From Bryobacteraceae bacterium (lineage in GTDB: Bacteria > Acidobacteriota > Terriglobia > Bryobacterales > Bryobacteraceae): a stretch of 39,676 nt of DNA. The stretch lies in contig JASIAM010000344.1 of NCBI GenBank assembly GCA_030041985.1, forward strand, positions 1 to 39,676. The letters are read 5' to 3'. Under the pieces are notes generated by a model that was given only the letters and a program-made list of their open reading frames with translations, did no database searches and was not told the origin of the DNA. The position numbers and the translations under genes are program-made. Shown piece by piece: positions 32,489 through 39,676 of the stretch; within the stretch, counting starts at the first letter, position 1, and every line of letters begins with the position of its first letter.

Positions 32489-32571
32489 CCATCGCTGACC
32501 GCTTGCCACTGCGCAATTCAGATTTTACGGTGGCTACTCTCCAACTCCCCAGGCTAGTCTAGAAGCTGGTG

Positions 32572-33681
32572 ATGACGGCGCTTGAAGTTTCCGACCTCGC
32601 GCTTCTCGATGCAGCGCTCGAATCGCTGCCGGAGTCGTCTGCGGTGTTTCTCATTTGGCCGCGCGAAGGCCAGCCCTACCTCTCCCGGACCGCGCGGCTG
32701 CGGCGCAGGCTGCGACGCCTTCTCAAGGAGCGCCAAACGCCTTCCCGGCTGCTCAATCTGCGCCATACCGCGGCACGCATCGAATACCAGCTCACGGCTT
32801 CGGGGCTCGAATCGAGCGTAGTTTATTATGAAACCGCCAAACGCCATTTCCCGGAAACCTACCTCGAGCAGACCCGCCTGCGCATGCCAACCTATGTGAA
32901 GATTCTGCTGGGCAACGAATTCCCGCGTAGCCAGCTTACTACGCACCTGGCGCGCACCGCGGTCCCCAGAGCGCCGCTATTTTTCGGCCCGTTTCGCGCG
33001 CGCGCCTCCGCCGAAAAGTTCGAAAGCCAGTTTCTCGATCTGTTTCAAATGCGCCGCTGCCAGGACGATCTCGTGCCTTCGCCTGATCATCCCGGCTGCA
33101 TTTACGGCGAGATGGCGATGTGCCTGCGCCCTTGCCAGCAGGCCGTGGGGCCGTCCGAATATGCGCACGAAGTGGAGCGTGCTTCCGACTTCCTGCGCAG
33201 CGCCGGGCGGTCGATGGCCAATTCCATTGCCCGCTCCCGCGACCGCCTCAGCGAGGAGATGAATTTCGAAGAGGCTGCGCGCCAGCACAAGCGTTGGGAA
33301 CGCGTGCAGGAAGTGCTGAAGCTGCGCGACGAGCTGGCCGCCGACCTGGAGCGGCTCGATGGCGTCGCGATTACGCGCTCGGAGGCTGCCGGGGCGGTCG
33401 AACTGTGGTTTGTGCGCGGGGGCTATTGGCAGACGCCGCAGCGATTCCGCTTCGAAGCGCGCGAGGGCCGCCCGGTATCTATGGATCTGCAGCTTCGCAC
33501 CGTGTTCACTGCTGTCGAAGCCCGCAAGCTCACAGTGCGCGAACGCGAGGAGTATCTGGCGCTTCTGGCCCGCTGGTATTATTCGAGTTGGCGGGATGGA
33601 GAATGGCTGAGTTTCGAATCCTGGGACGAAATTCCATATCGCAAGCTGGTGCACGCCATCTCGCGCGTGGCGCGGCAATAG
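32572..33681 (+). CDS. short UvrC-like protein with Fe-S cysteines and UVR motif
   Basis: A 369-residue protein, from ATG 32572 (a GTG at 32569 is equally possible). Residues 15-120 follow the UvrC N-terminal GIY-YIG domain, but the motif is eroded: LPESSAVFLI replaces LP..PGVY and QPYLSRTARLRRRL replaces the YVGK segment; the Glu of YYETAKRHFP is kept. Four cysteines at 163, 176, 184 and 188 (C-x12-C-x7-C-x3-C, PGCIYGEMAMCLRPC) match the [4Fe-4S] ligands of UvrC. A UVR motif (LSEEMNFEEAARQHKRWERVQEVL, split as two helices, about 227-250) should contact UvrB. The C-terminal RNase-H-like nuclease and helix-hairpin-helix of UvrC are absent. I infer a UvrB-interacting accessory or inactive homologue. 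Confidence 0.8.
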   Translation: MTALEVSDLALLDAALESLPESSAVFLIWPREGQPYLSRTARLRRRLRRLLKERQTPSRLLNLRHTAARIEYQLTASGLESSVVYYETAKRHFPETYLEQTRLRMPTYVKILLGNEFPRSQLTTHLARTAVPRAPLFFGPFRARASAEKFESQFLDLFQMRRCQDDLVPSPDHPGCIYGEMAMCLRPCQQAVGPSEYAHEVERASDFLRSAGRSMANSIARSRDRLSEEMNFEEAARQHKRWERVQEVLKLRDELAADLERLDGVAITRSEAAGAVELWFVRGGYWQTPQRFRFEAREGRPVSMDLQLRTVFTAVEARKLTVREREEYLALLARWYYSSWRDGEWLSFESWDEIPYRKLVHAISRVARQ

Positions 33682-35207
33682 CCGTTCTCGCGCTGGCGCT
33701 GCTGCCCGCGGCTGAAGTGGAGCCTCTGGTGCCCGACTCGCTGCTGCGCGCCATCCTGCGCGAACTCTCGGTGGATAATGCTCTGAAACAGACCGCGGCC
33801 ATCACATCCCACGCGCGGTACCCCAATTCGCAAGGCTTTTTCGATGCCGCCGAGTATGTAGCCGGCCGGGCGCGTGAGTACGGATTGCAAAATGTCCGCA
33901 TCGAGCGCTTCCCCCAGTCTGCGCCCATGTGGGATGCCGAAGAAGCGGAACTGAACGTAGTCTCGCCCGCGGGCGAACGGATTGAAACCGTGCTCGCCCA
34001 GTTCAGCGCGGATGCTGATGTTACCGCGCAGCTCGTTGAGGCCTCCCCAGCCGGCCGCCTCCGCGGTAATGTGCTGCTTACGGATGACGAACCGGACATC
34101 GCGGCGCGGAGGCTTGGAGGACAACGGGTAGCCGCGATCATTTCCGATGCGGCCGGCGAATATTTTGGCAGGCGCACACCGCCCGATGCCATTCTCTGGG
34201 GCCGGGTTCCGCGCAACATTGCCGGCCTGATGATCAGCCCGCATAGTGGCGCGGCGCTACGCGATCTGCTCAAACGAGGACCGGTCACCGTGCACATACG
34301 CGCCAAAGCGCGCCGCACCGCGCCGGGCGCTATTGGTATGGTGATGGGCGAGATTCCCGGGGCAGTGCGCGGGCAGGATATCGTAATTGCGGCCCACCTG
34401 GACCATCAGTTCCCCGGCGCTAACGATAACGGTTCCGGAGATGGCACTCTGCTCGAATTGGTGCGCACGCTCAATCGGCTCATCGAAACCAAAAAGATTC
34501 CGCAGCCCCACCGCACCATTCGCTTCTGGTGGACTACGGAAATTGAGTCCGAGCAAGCCTGGTTCCGCGCCCATCCGGCAGACGCGCGCAACATACTGCT
34601 TTCTGTCGTATTGGATCAGGCGGGCGGCGAACGCAACGCCGAAAATAATTTCATCGTGATCGATAACCCGGAGTGGCTGCCGAGCTATGCCGATGATCTG
34701 ATCGAGAATCTGACCGAGTACGTGAAGGAACGTTACGCGCCGGCGGAACACGAGCCGGACCCCTTGCTAATCGCGCCCGGCGGCAGCCACCAATCCTTCC
34801 GCGCCGACTATTGGGCATACCAGCCGATCACCGATGAAACGGCGTTTGAGGCGAACGACATCCGCATCCCGGGAATCGCGCTGGCGGTGCCTTCTCTCGA
34901 TCTGATCCACACCAACCTCGATACCGTGGACCGCCTGGACCCCACCTGGATGAAGCGCAGCGCTTTGCTCACGCTGGCATCGGCGCTATATGTGGCCAAT
35001 GCCGGGCCGGCTGAAGCGCGCGCTCTATTGGACTACACATTCCACCAGGCGGCGGCGCGCCTGGCGCTCAGTTCCGATCCCGCGCGCGATCTCGAGATCG
35101 AGCGGAAGCGCCTCGATTCCGTGTTTCCGCTCGATCCGCAGATTCATGCCGCGCCGGAGCAGTTGCGGCTGGAAGCAATCGCCAAGGCCCTTACAGGATC
35201 CAAGTAA
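33603..35207 (+). CDS. exported M28-family metallopeptidase
   Basis: A 534-residue protein. A signal peptide is seen at about 22-37 (AAIAVLALALLPAAE), so it is exported. The region 120-235 (VLLTDDEPDIAARRL, GRVPRNIAGLMISPHSGAALRDLL) looks like a PA-type insert. The Zn-peptidase core contains His265 in AAHLDHQFPGANDNGSG with Asp275, the acidic segment WWTTEIESEQAW at about 309-320, Asp338 in VVLDQAGG, and the final His in LIHTNLDTVD. In typical M28 enzymes the acidic segment reads EE; here it is TEIE, a deviation. The start overlaps the UvrC-like gene by 79 nt, which is unusually long; no other start keeps the signal peptide. Confidence 0.88.
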   Translation: MAEFRILGRNSISQAGARHLARGAAIAVLALALLPAAEVEPLVPDSLLRAILRELSVDNALKQTAAITSHARYPNSQGFFDAAEYVAGRAREYGLQNVRIERFPQSAPMWDAEEAELNVVSPAGERIETVLAQFSADADVTAQLVEASPAGRLRGNVLLTDDEPDIAARRLGGQRVAAIISDAAGEYFGRRTPPDAILWGRVPRNIAGLMISPHSGAALRDLLKRGPVTVHIRAKARRTAPGAIGMVMGEIPGAVRGQDIVIAAHLDHQFPGANDNGSGDGTLLELVRTLNRLIETKKIPQPHRTIRFWWTTEIESEQAWFRAHPADARNILLSVVLDQAGGERNAENNFIVIDNPEWLPSYADDLIENLTEYVKERYAPAEHEPDPLLIAPGGSHQSFRADYWAYQPITDETAFEANDIRIPGIALAVPSLDLIHTNLDTVDRLDPTWMKRSALLTLASALYVANAGPAEARALLDYTFHQAAARLALSSDPARDLEIERKRLDSVFPLDPQIHAAPEQLRLEAIAKALTGSK

Positions 35208-35215
35208 ACATGGTT

Positions 35216-35293
35216 GGCCGCAGATAAACACAGATGAACACCGATAAAAACTCTCTGTTTTTCATCCGTGTTCATCTGTGTTTATCTGCGGCC
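35216..35293. repeat. long inverted repeat, 30-nt arms
   Basis: Arms 35216-35245 and 35264-35293 are reverse complements with one mismatch, around an 18-nt spacer; the arm core is CAGATAAACACAGATGAACA. The same wording is a well-known intergenic repeat in several bacterial phyla. It lies between the M28 peptidase stop and prmA start; the right arm reaches to 12 nt before the prmA ATG. Confidence 0.85.
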
Positions 35294-35304
35294 CGAACTG
35301 GGTT

Positions 35305-36090
35305 ATGTTTTCCCTAGAAATTACCTGTCCGCCCGGCCAACTCGATCTGCTCATCGCCGAGCTCTGGGAACAGGGCTGCGCGGGCATTTCCGAACTCGAT
35401 AACCACTCGGTGCGCGCCTTTTTCGAAGATACGGCCGATCGCGATTTTCTAGAGCAGCGCTATCCCGGCGCGATCGCGCGCATCGAAGAAGATCGCGACT
35501 GGGTGCAGTCCGCGCGCGACCTGCTCCAGCCCTTGGAAGTTGGGCGGCGATTCTTCCTGGTTCCGGAATGGCGCGACGATCCCGCCCCGCCCGGCCGTTT
35601 TCGCATCATGGTAAACCCTGGCCTGGCGTTTGGCACCGGCGTGCACGAAACTACCCAGCTTGCCATCGAAGCGCTGGAAGACTACTCGAAACCGGGCATG
35701 ACCGTCGTCGATATCGGTACAGGCTCCGGAATACTGGCGGAAGCGGCGGAACTGCTCGGGGCCGGAAAGGTATTCGCGTGCGATATCGACCCTTCCGCAA
35801 TCGAGATCGCACGGCGGCGAATCGGACGGTGCTTCGCGGGTTCGGCCAACGCCGTGCGGCCTCGAATAGCGGATCTGGTTCTGGCCAACATCAGCCCCGA
35901 AGCCATCATCGAACTTGCTCCCGATTTGCTGGGTTGCCTGCGGCCGGGCGGTATTTTGCTAGCCAGCGGTTTTGAGACAAACGAGGTGGACCTGATTCAG
36001 GCCGCGTTGCCGCGCGCGCGTGAAATCCGGCGCAAGGGAAACTGGGCGCTGGCCGTCATCTACGCGCCGTGGCCTATTCGCTATAGCTGA
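35305..36090 (+). CDS. prmA: ribosomal protein L11 methyltransferase
   Basis: A 261-residue SAM-dependent enzyme that trimethylates ribosomal protein L11. The PrmA signature MVNPGLAFGTGVHETTQLAI is followed by VVDIGTGSGIL (SAM motif I), VFACDIDPSAIEIAR and the NPPF-equivalent LVLANISPEAI. E. coli PrmA has 293 residues; the N-terminal substrate-recognition region is somewhat shorter here. I chose ATG 35305 over an ATG at 35278, because the latter lies inside the inverted repeat and adds unconserved residues. The last 17 nt overlap the convergent ABC permease gene. Confidence 0.93.
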   Translation: MFSLEITCPPGQLDLLIAELWEQGCAGISELDNHSVRAFFEDTADRDFLEQRYPGAIARIEEDRDWVQSARDLLQPLEVGRRFFLVPEWRDDPAPPGRFRIMVNPGLAFGTGVHETTQLAIEALEDYSKPGMTVVDIGTGSGILAEAAELLGAGKVFACDIDPSAIEIARRRIGRCFAGSANAVRPRIADLVLANISPEAIIELAPDLLGCLRPGGILLASGFETNEVDLIQAALPRAREIRRKGNWALAVIYAPWPIRYS

Positions 36091-36910
36091 TCTCGGCCCG
36101 CCTGGCCGCAATGGCCGCGTAGATGAGAATGGCAAGCGCCACCAGCAGCAACCCCGGCACTGCGTAGTGCGCGGGAACCGGTTCCGTGTCCACCATCAGA
36201 AACGAGATCGGCGTGGGAGTGCGGACGGGAAGAGTCACCGGGGCAAGGCTCTTCAGATAAAAGATCACGCTGAGCTTCTTCAGAAAGCTGGGCAAAAACG
36301 GGTTTAAATTCTCCCACACCCAAACCACCGCGGCGGGAATCATGGGGTTGCGGACGAATAGCCCCGCAAACACGAAGACGGCGCCGTAACCGATGCAGGC
36401 CAGCAGTGCGATGAGCAGATATTGGGCAAGCTGCCCCATTCCGGGGCCGTTGCTGAAAAAGCTGCTCCAGGCAGCTCCTTGATGCCGCCCTACGAGATAC
36501 ATGGAAAGCCCCACGCTCACCCCAAACACCACCACCGCAACCAGCAATCCGCTGAGATATTTTCCGATTACCAGCCACTCGCGGCGAATGGGCGCGAGGA
36601 AATAATAATGTAAGGTTTTCTCCAGCATCTCCGCCCGGAACAGGTTCGAGAAAATGCCTACGCAGCCAAAAAAAATGCCCAGGCGCAGAAAATAGGTCTG
36701 AAACAGAAACGCGAAGATTTCGGTGTCCGTGTAAAGCGAATGGCCGCGCCGCCCGTACGCCTGAAACCGCGACATGGTCACCGTGTGCAACAAGGTAAGT
36801 CCGACAGGCGCCAGCGCCAGCATGTATACCCACCAGCCGCGGCGCGTAAAGAAAGTTTTCTTCAGCTCCAGCCGGATCACCGCGGCGATTTGATGCAGCA
36901 CGCTGTTCAT
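36074..36910 (-). CDS. ABC-2 type transporter permease (second pair)
   Basis: A 278-residue inner-membrane protein with six hydrophobic segments. Begins MNSVLHQIAAVIRLELKKTFFTRRGWWVYML, a typical ABC-2 permease start, then MLEKTLHYYFLAPIRREWLVIGKYLSGLL, the cytoplasmic coupling region, and PAAVVWVWENLNPFLPSFLKKLS. Its start overlaps the preceding ATPase stop by 4 nt (ATGA), so the two form one transporter pair. It is the last gene of a four-gene operon. Substrate unknown. Confidence 0.88.
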   Translation of the reverse strand: MNSVLHQIAAVIRLELKKTFFTRRGWWVYMLALAPVGLTLLHTVTMSRFQAYGRRGHSLYTDTEIFAFLFQTYFLRLGIFFGCVGIFSNLFRAEMLEKTLHYYFLAPIRREWLVIGKYLSGLLVAVVVFGVSVGLSMYLVGRHQGAAWSSFFSNGPGMGQLAQYLLIALLACIGYGAVFVFAGLFVRNPMIPAAVVWVWENLNPFLPSFLKKLSVIFYLKSLAPVTLPVRTPTPISFLMVDTEPVPAHYAVPGLLLVALAILIYAAIAARRAEISYSE

Positions 36911-37851
36911 ACCGCGCCCCCTTCCGCGCCGATCAGGTACTGATAAACCGAATTGACGTCGTCATCGGCAGGCGCCACGGATTCCACCTCCAGGCCCGCT
37001 TCCATCACCACGCGATTCAGCAGCAGGTAGAAGCGATCGGCATCGGTGGTGCGCAGCAGAACGCTTTTGCCATCGGGATGAATTTTAGCCTCCACCACGT
37101 GATCCTGTTGAAACAGCGACGCCGCCAGCCGCCCCGGCTGGTTGCACCGCACCAGGATCTGCATCGGCTGGTCCTTCACTTCGCTGCGCACCCCTTGAAT
37201 CTGGCCCTCGGCGACTACGTATCCCTGGCTGAGCAAAATCACCTGGTCGGAGATGCGGTCCACTTCGTGCAGGATGTGGCTTGAGACAATCACATGCCGT
37301 CCTTCTGCGCCCCATTTGCGGAATAGCTCAATGGTTTCGGCTCGTGCCAAAGGGTCGAGTCCGTTGAGTGGTTCATCGAGCACGATTACCCGCGGATCGT
37401 GAGCGATGGCCTGCGCGAGCTTGATGCGCTGCCGCATCCCTTTGCTATAAGCGGCCAGCGAGCGGTGCGCGGCATCGGCCATACTCACGGTTTCGAGCGC
37501 GGTCCACGTGTGCCGCTGGCACTCCTCCTCAGTCATCGCGCGGATACGCAGGAAAGAATGAATGAACTGGAAACCGGTGAGGCCTTTCGGAAAAGCGTCG
37601 AACTGCGCGCAATAGCCCAAAATCCGGCACAATTCCTCGGGGCGATCCGGGCTAACACCGAGCACGCGAATCTCGCCGCGCGTCGGCCGGATCAAGCCCG
37701 ACATCAGGTTCATTAGCGTGGTTTTGCCCGATCCATTGGGACCCACCAGGCTGGTAATGCCAGGCGGAATCGCCAGCTTCACGCGATTGACGCCCAGCGC
37801 TTCGCCGTAAAAGCGCGAGACATCGGAGAAGGTGATGAGGCCGTCACTCAC
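36907..37851 (-). CDS. ABC transporter ATP-binding protein (second pair)
   Basis: A 314-residue ATPase counted from GTG 37851, which overlaps the upstream permease stop by 4 nt (GTGA); an ATG 57 nt upstream would lie inside the permease gene. Walker A is VGPNGSGKTT, Q-loop GYCAQFD, the signature is YSKGMRQRIKLAQAI, Walker B VIVLDEPLNGLDP and the switch His is in VSSHILHEV. An extra C-terminal domain (about 220-314) is usual in this export group. Its domain partner is most likely the 36074-36910 permease. Confidence 0.93.
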   Translation of the reverse strand: MSDGLITFSDVSRFYGEALGVNRVKLAIPPGITSLVGPNGSGKTTLMNLMSGLIRPTRGEIRVLGVSPDRPEELCRILGYCAQFDAFPKGLTGFQFIHSFLRIRAMTEEECQRHTWTALETVSMADAAHRSLAAYSKGMRQRIKLAQAIAHDPRVIVLDEPLNGLDPLARAETIELFRKWGAEGRHVIVSSHILHEVDRISDQVILLSQGYVVAEGQIQGVRSEVKDQPMQILVRCNQPGRLAASLFQQDHVVEAKIHPDGKSVLLRTTDADRFYLLLNRVVMEAGLEVESVAPADDDVNSVYQYLIGAEGGAV

Positions 37852-38750
37852 TTCACCACCTCCGCGCCGCGAATCTTGCGCGCCAGCATATACAGGCAGA
37901 TCAGGCACAGTGCCGCCAGCGTGGCCCAGCAGTCCTCTACCGGTATCACCGCGCTACGGTCCAGCCGGAAGAAAACGCCTCCCGTGCTTTGGCTGCGATT
38001 GCCTTCAAACAGCCACACCCACAATGTTCCAATCACGCTCGGGACGCTCAGCAGCAATCCCCACTTCGTGTCTTCCACCTGGTTGATCGCCTGCCCGAAT
38101 CCGGCTGCGACGAAAAAGATGCCGAACATCAGCGCCCCGGCCGCCGGTTTCCACTTCACCCATGCCGAAAGCGCCAGCGCCAGCAGAGAAAGCAGAAGAA
38201 TCCAAATCCACGCGCCGAAGAACAGACCCGCGGCGATGCGGGCGTTCGCCGCCATCCAGCCCTGGCCCTCCAGGTAACCTTGATACGAAAACAGCAGCAG
38301 CCCGGGAACCCAAGTCATCAGCGACATCAGCAACAGCAGCACACTCAGCTTGCCGAGCACGTATTCCGTCCGCGAAAATGGCCGCGCCAGATACAAGGAA
38401 AGCGCATTGTTGGCCAGGTCCGGTGAAACCAGTCCCGGCCCGATGAACGCTGCCAGAAACAGCGCCAGCATGCTCTGCCATCCCAGAAAGCTCATGAAGA
38501 ACCCGGAATCTATGGAGACCACCGCGGCGATTTTTTCCGCGCTCAGGCCCTGCAAAGCCGCCAGATTGTGCTCCAGATAAATGACGATGGCCGCGATCAC
38601 TGGATACGCGAAACTGGCGATGTAGAAAATGTTGAGGAAGCGCGAGCGCTGCAGGTCTTCGAGAGCATAGCGCGGGATGGTGAGAAAGCGCTTCCAGCCC
38701 GCCGTTACCCCGCCCTCATAAGGCCGGTAGGTCTTCTTATAAACCGCCAT
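37848..38750 (-). CDS. ABC-2 type transporter permease (first pair)
   Basis: A 300-residue membrane protein with six or seven hydrophobic segments ([88 protein letters not shown]). [26 protein letters not shown] is typical of ABC-2 permeases. It starts [13 protein letters not shown], 14 nt inside the end of the upstream ATPase gene. Together with that ATPase it forms the first of two linked transporter pairs, possibly one hetero-tetrameric exporter. Confidence 0.88.
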   Translation of the reverse strand: MAVYKKTYRPYEGGVTAGWKRFLTIPRYALEDLQRSRFLNIFYIASFAYPVIAAIVIYLEHNLAALQGLSAEKIAAVVSIDSGFFMSFLGWQSMLALFLAAFIGPGLVSPDLANNALSLYLARPFSRTEYVLGKLSVLLLLMSLMTWVPGLLLFSYQGYLEGQGWMAANARIAAGLFFGAWIWILLLSLLALALSAWVKWKPAAGALMFGIFFVAAGFGQAINQVEDTKWGLLLSVPSVIGTLWVWLFEGNRSQSTGGVFFRLDRSAVIPVEDCWATLAALCLICLYMLARKIRGAEVVK

Positions 38751-39669
38751 TGCCGCTCTCCATGGCTTTCAGAAAAATGTCTTCGAGCGAGTCGCGCTTG
38801 TGGCTCAGGCGGCGGATTTGCACATTCTGCTCCGCCGCGAGCGCATACAGGCGGCGCACGGCAACGCCTTCGGGCATCACCAGCTTGATCCGCCCTTGCG
38901 CCCCTTCGGCGGTCTGGCATCCCAGTTTTTCCAAAGCCTCCAGAAAGCACCCGTTCGATTCCCCGCGGGTTTCCAGCTCCAGGAAGCGCCGGTTGGCGCG
39001 CCGCTCTTCTTCCAGATCGCAATAGGCCGCGATGTTGCCGTCCTTCAAAATGAGCACCTGGTCGCAGCACTCTTCCACATCGCGCAACAAGTGCGACGAA
39101 AGAATCAGGCGCAGATCGCCGCGGTCGCGGATTTCCTGAATCAGTTGGATCATGCGGACGCGAGCCGGCGGGTCAAGGCCGTTGGTCGGCTCATCGAGGA
39201 ACAGCAATTGCGGCCCGTGGACAATGGCCTGCGCCAGCTTCGCCGCCTGCTTCATCCCCAGCGAATACGTCCCCAGCTCGCGATACCGCACTTCGCCCAG
39301 GCCTACGTAAAAAAACGCCTCATGCGCCCGCTCCAGCGCCTGTTCCGAAGGCAGGCCGGATAGCTCCGCCATCATGCGCACAAACCGCACACCGCTCATC
39401 GAAGCGATGAAGGCGTCATTTTCCGGCATGTAGCCGATGAGGCCGCGGACCGCGCGGGCCTCCCGCCGCACATCGCGGCCCAGCACCCGCGCGATTCCGG
39501 AGTACGGCTTATGAAAGCCCATGAGGGTATTGAGCAGCGTCGATTTGCCGGCGCCGTTCGGACCCAGCAACCCGATCGCCCGGCCATTCAGCGTGGCCGT
39601 CAGTTTTTTCAGAATGGCCCGCCCGCTGAAACGAACCTCCAAGCCATCCAGTTCAATAACGGGTTGCAT
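38737..39669 (-). CDS. ABC transporter ATP-binding protein (first pair)
   Basis: A 310-residue ATPase. Walker A is [12 protein letters not shown]-loop region GYMPENDAF, signature [15 protein letters not shown], Walker [14 protein letters not shown], switch His in [11 protein letters not shown]-terminal domain of about 80 residues follows ([33 protein letters not shown]), as in GldA-like and NatA-like exporters. Only 7 nt precede the ATG in the window, so its promoter, Shine-Dalgarno and any earlier start are not visible. It is the first gene seen of an ATPase-permease-ATPase-permease operon. Confidence 0.93.
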   Translation of the reverse strand: MQPVIELDGLEVRFSGRAILKKLTATLNGRAIGLLGPNGAGKSTLLNTLMGFHKPYSGIARVLGRDVRREARAVRGLIGYMPENDAFIASMSGVRFVRMMAELSGLPSEQALERAHEAFFYVGLGEVRYRELGTYSLGMKQAAKLAQAIVHGPQLLFLDEPTNGLDPPARVRMIQLIQEIRDRGDLRLILSSHLLRDVEECCDQVLILKDGNIAAYCDLEEERRANRRFLELETRGESNGCFLEALEKLGCQTAEGAQGRIKLVMPEGVAVRRLYALAAEQNVQIRRLSHKRDSLEDIFLKAMESGNGGL

Positions 39670-39676
39670 ACATCGT

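Noticed and set aside
33120-33602. Upstream extension of the M28 peptidase frame
   Set aside because: It overlaps the conserved cysteine and UVR part of the UvrC-like gene and reads as Ala/Arg-rich noise before the signal peptide.
35278-35304. Earlier ATG for prmA
   Set aside because: It is inside the inverted repeat arm; the conserved N terminus begins at 35305.

Overview
The window reads as a GC-rich, gene-dense chromosomal segment from an Acidobacteriota bacterium, most likely of the Solibacter/Bryobacter type. I infer this from content: an ECF sigma factor of the acidobacterial/planctomycetal kind sitting directly upstream of a membrane Ser/Thr kinase, two regulators with the acidobacterial 'FDPxADSxVR' winged-helix-like domain, a TPR-sulfotransferase fusion, a transglutaminase-like membrane protein, Pro/Ala-rich envelope proteins and a small AT-hook protein. 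I saw no tRNA, rRNA, CRISPR array, transposase or phage gene.

Left part (1-8.7 kb): the 3' end of a TPR-sulfotransferase gene; a secreted TPR protein; a translationally coupled pair of transporters (sodium:solute symporter and APC-type amino acid permease); a tiny AT-hook protein with its own promoter and terminator; and a tightly packed minus-strand operon folD-coaE-htrA-like, joined by 4-nt overlaps.

Centre-left (8.9-15.8 kb): the most unusual block. Three genes and one gene relic on the minus strand share a short C-terminal module ending in a GKVTDV-like signature. Two of them are full-length paralogues of about 535 residues, one broken by a single-base frameshift; the third is a lipoprotein; the fourth is only a C-terminal fragment without a start codon. 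They surround a plus-strand ECF sigma factor and Ser/Thr kinase pair, whose kinase has DFS in place of DFG and carries Sel1 repeats outside the membrane. I propose this as a candidate envelope-sensing or envelope-assembly system; that is inference.

Middle (16.5-25.8 kb): a LuxI/FeeM-like acyl synthase followed 15 nt later by an isoprenylcysteine-methyltransferase-like membrane enzyme (a possible signal-molecule pair); two divergent regulators that share the same N-terminal domain; galU; a flbD-motA-motB stator operon without other flagellar genes; a TgpA-like transglutaminase; and a divergent ACT-domain protein.

Right part (25.8-39.7 kb): an FAD oxidase behind a 1046-residue BTAD/AAA/TPR regulator; a secreted lectin-like protein; an aldo/keto reductase; a short UvrC-like protein with the Fe-S cysteines but a decayed GIY-YIG motif and no C-terminal nuclease, overlapping an M28 peptidase; prmA; and a four-gene ABC-2 export operon (ATPase-permease-ATPase-permease) with overlapping junctions. 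Several intergenic palindromic repeats (a REP-like pair, an AGCTTTCAGC family and a 30-nt-arm inverted repeat) separate the gene blocks.
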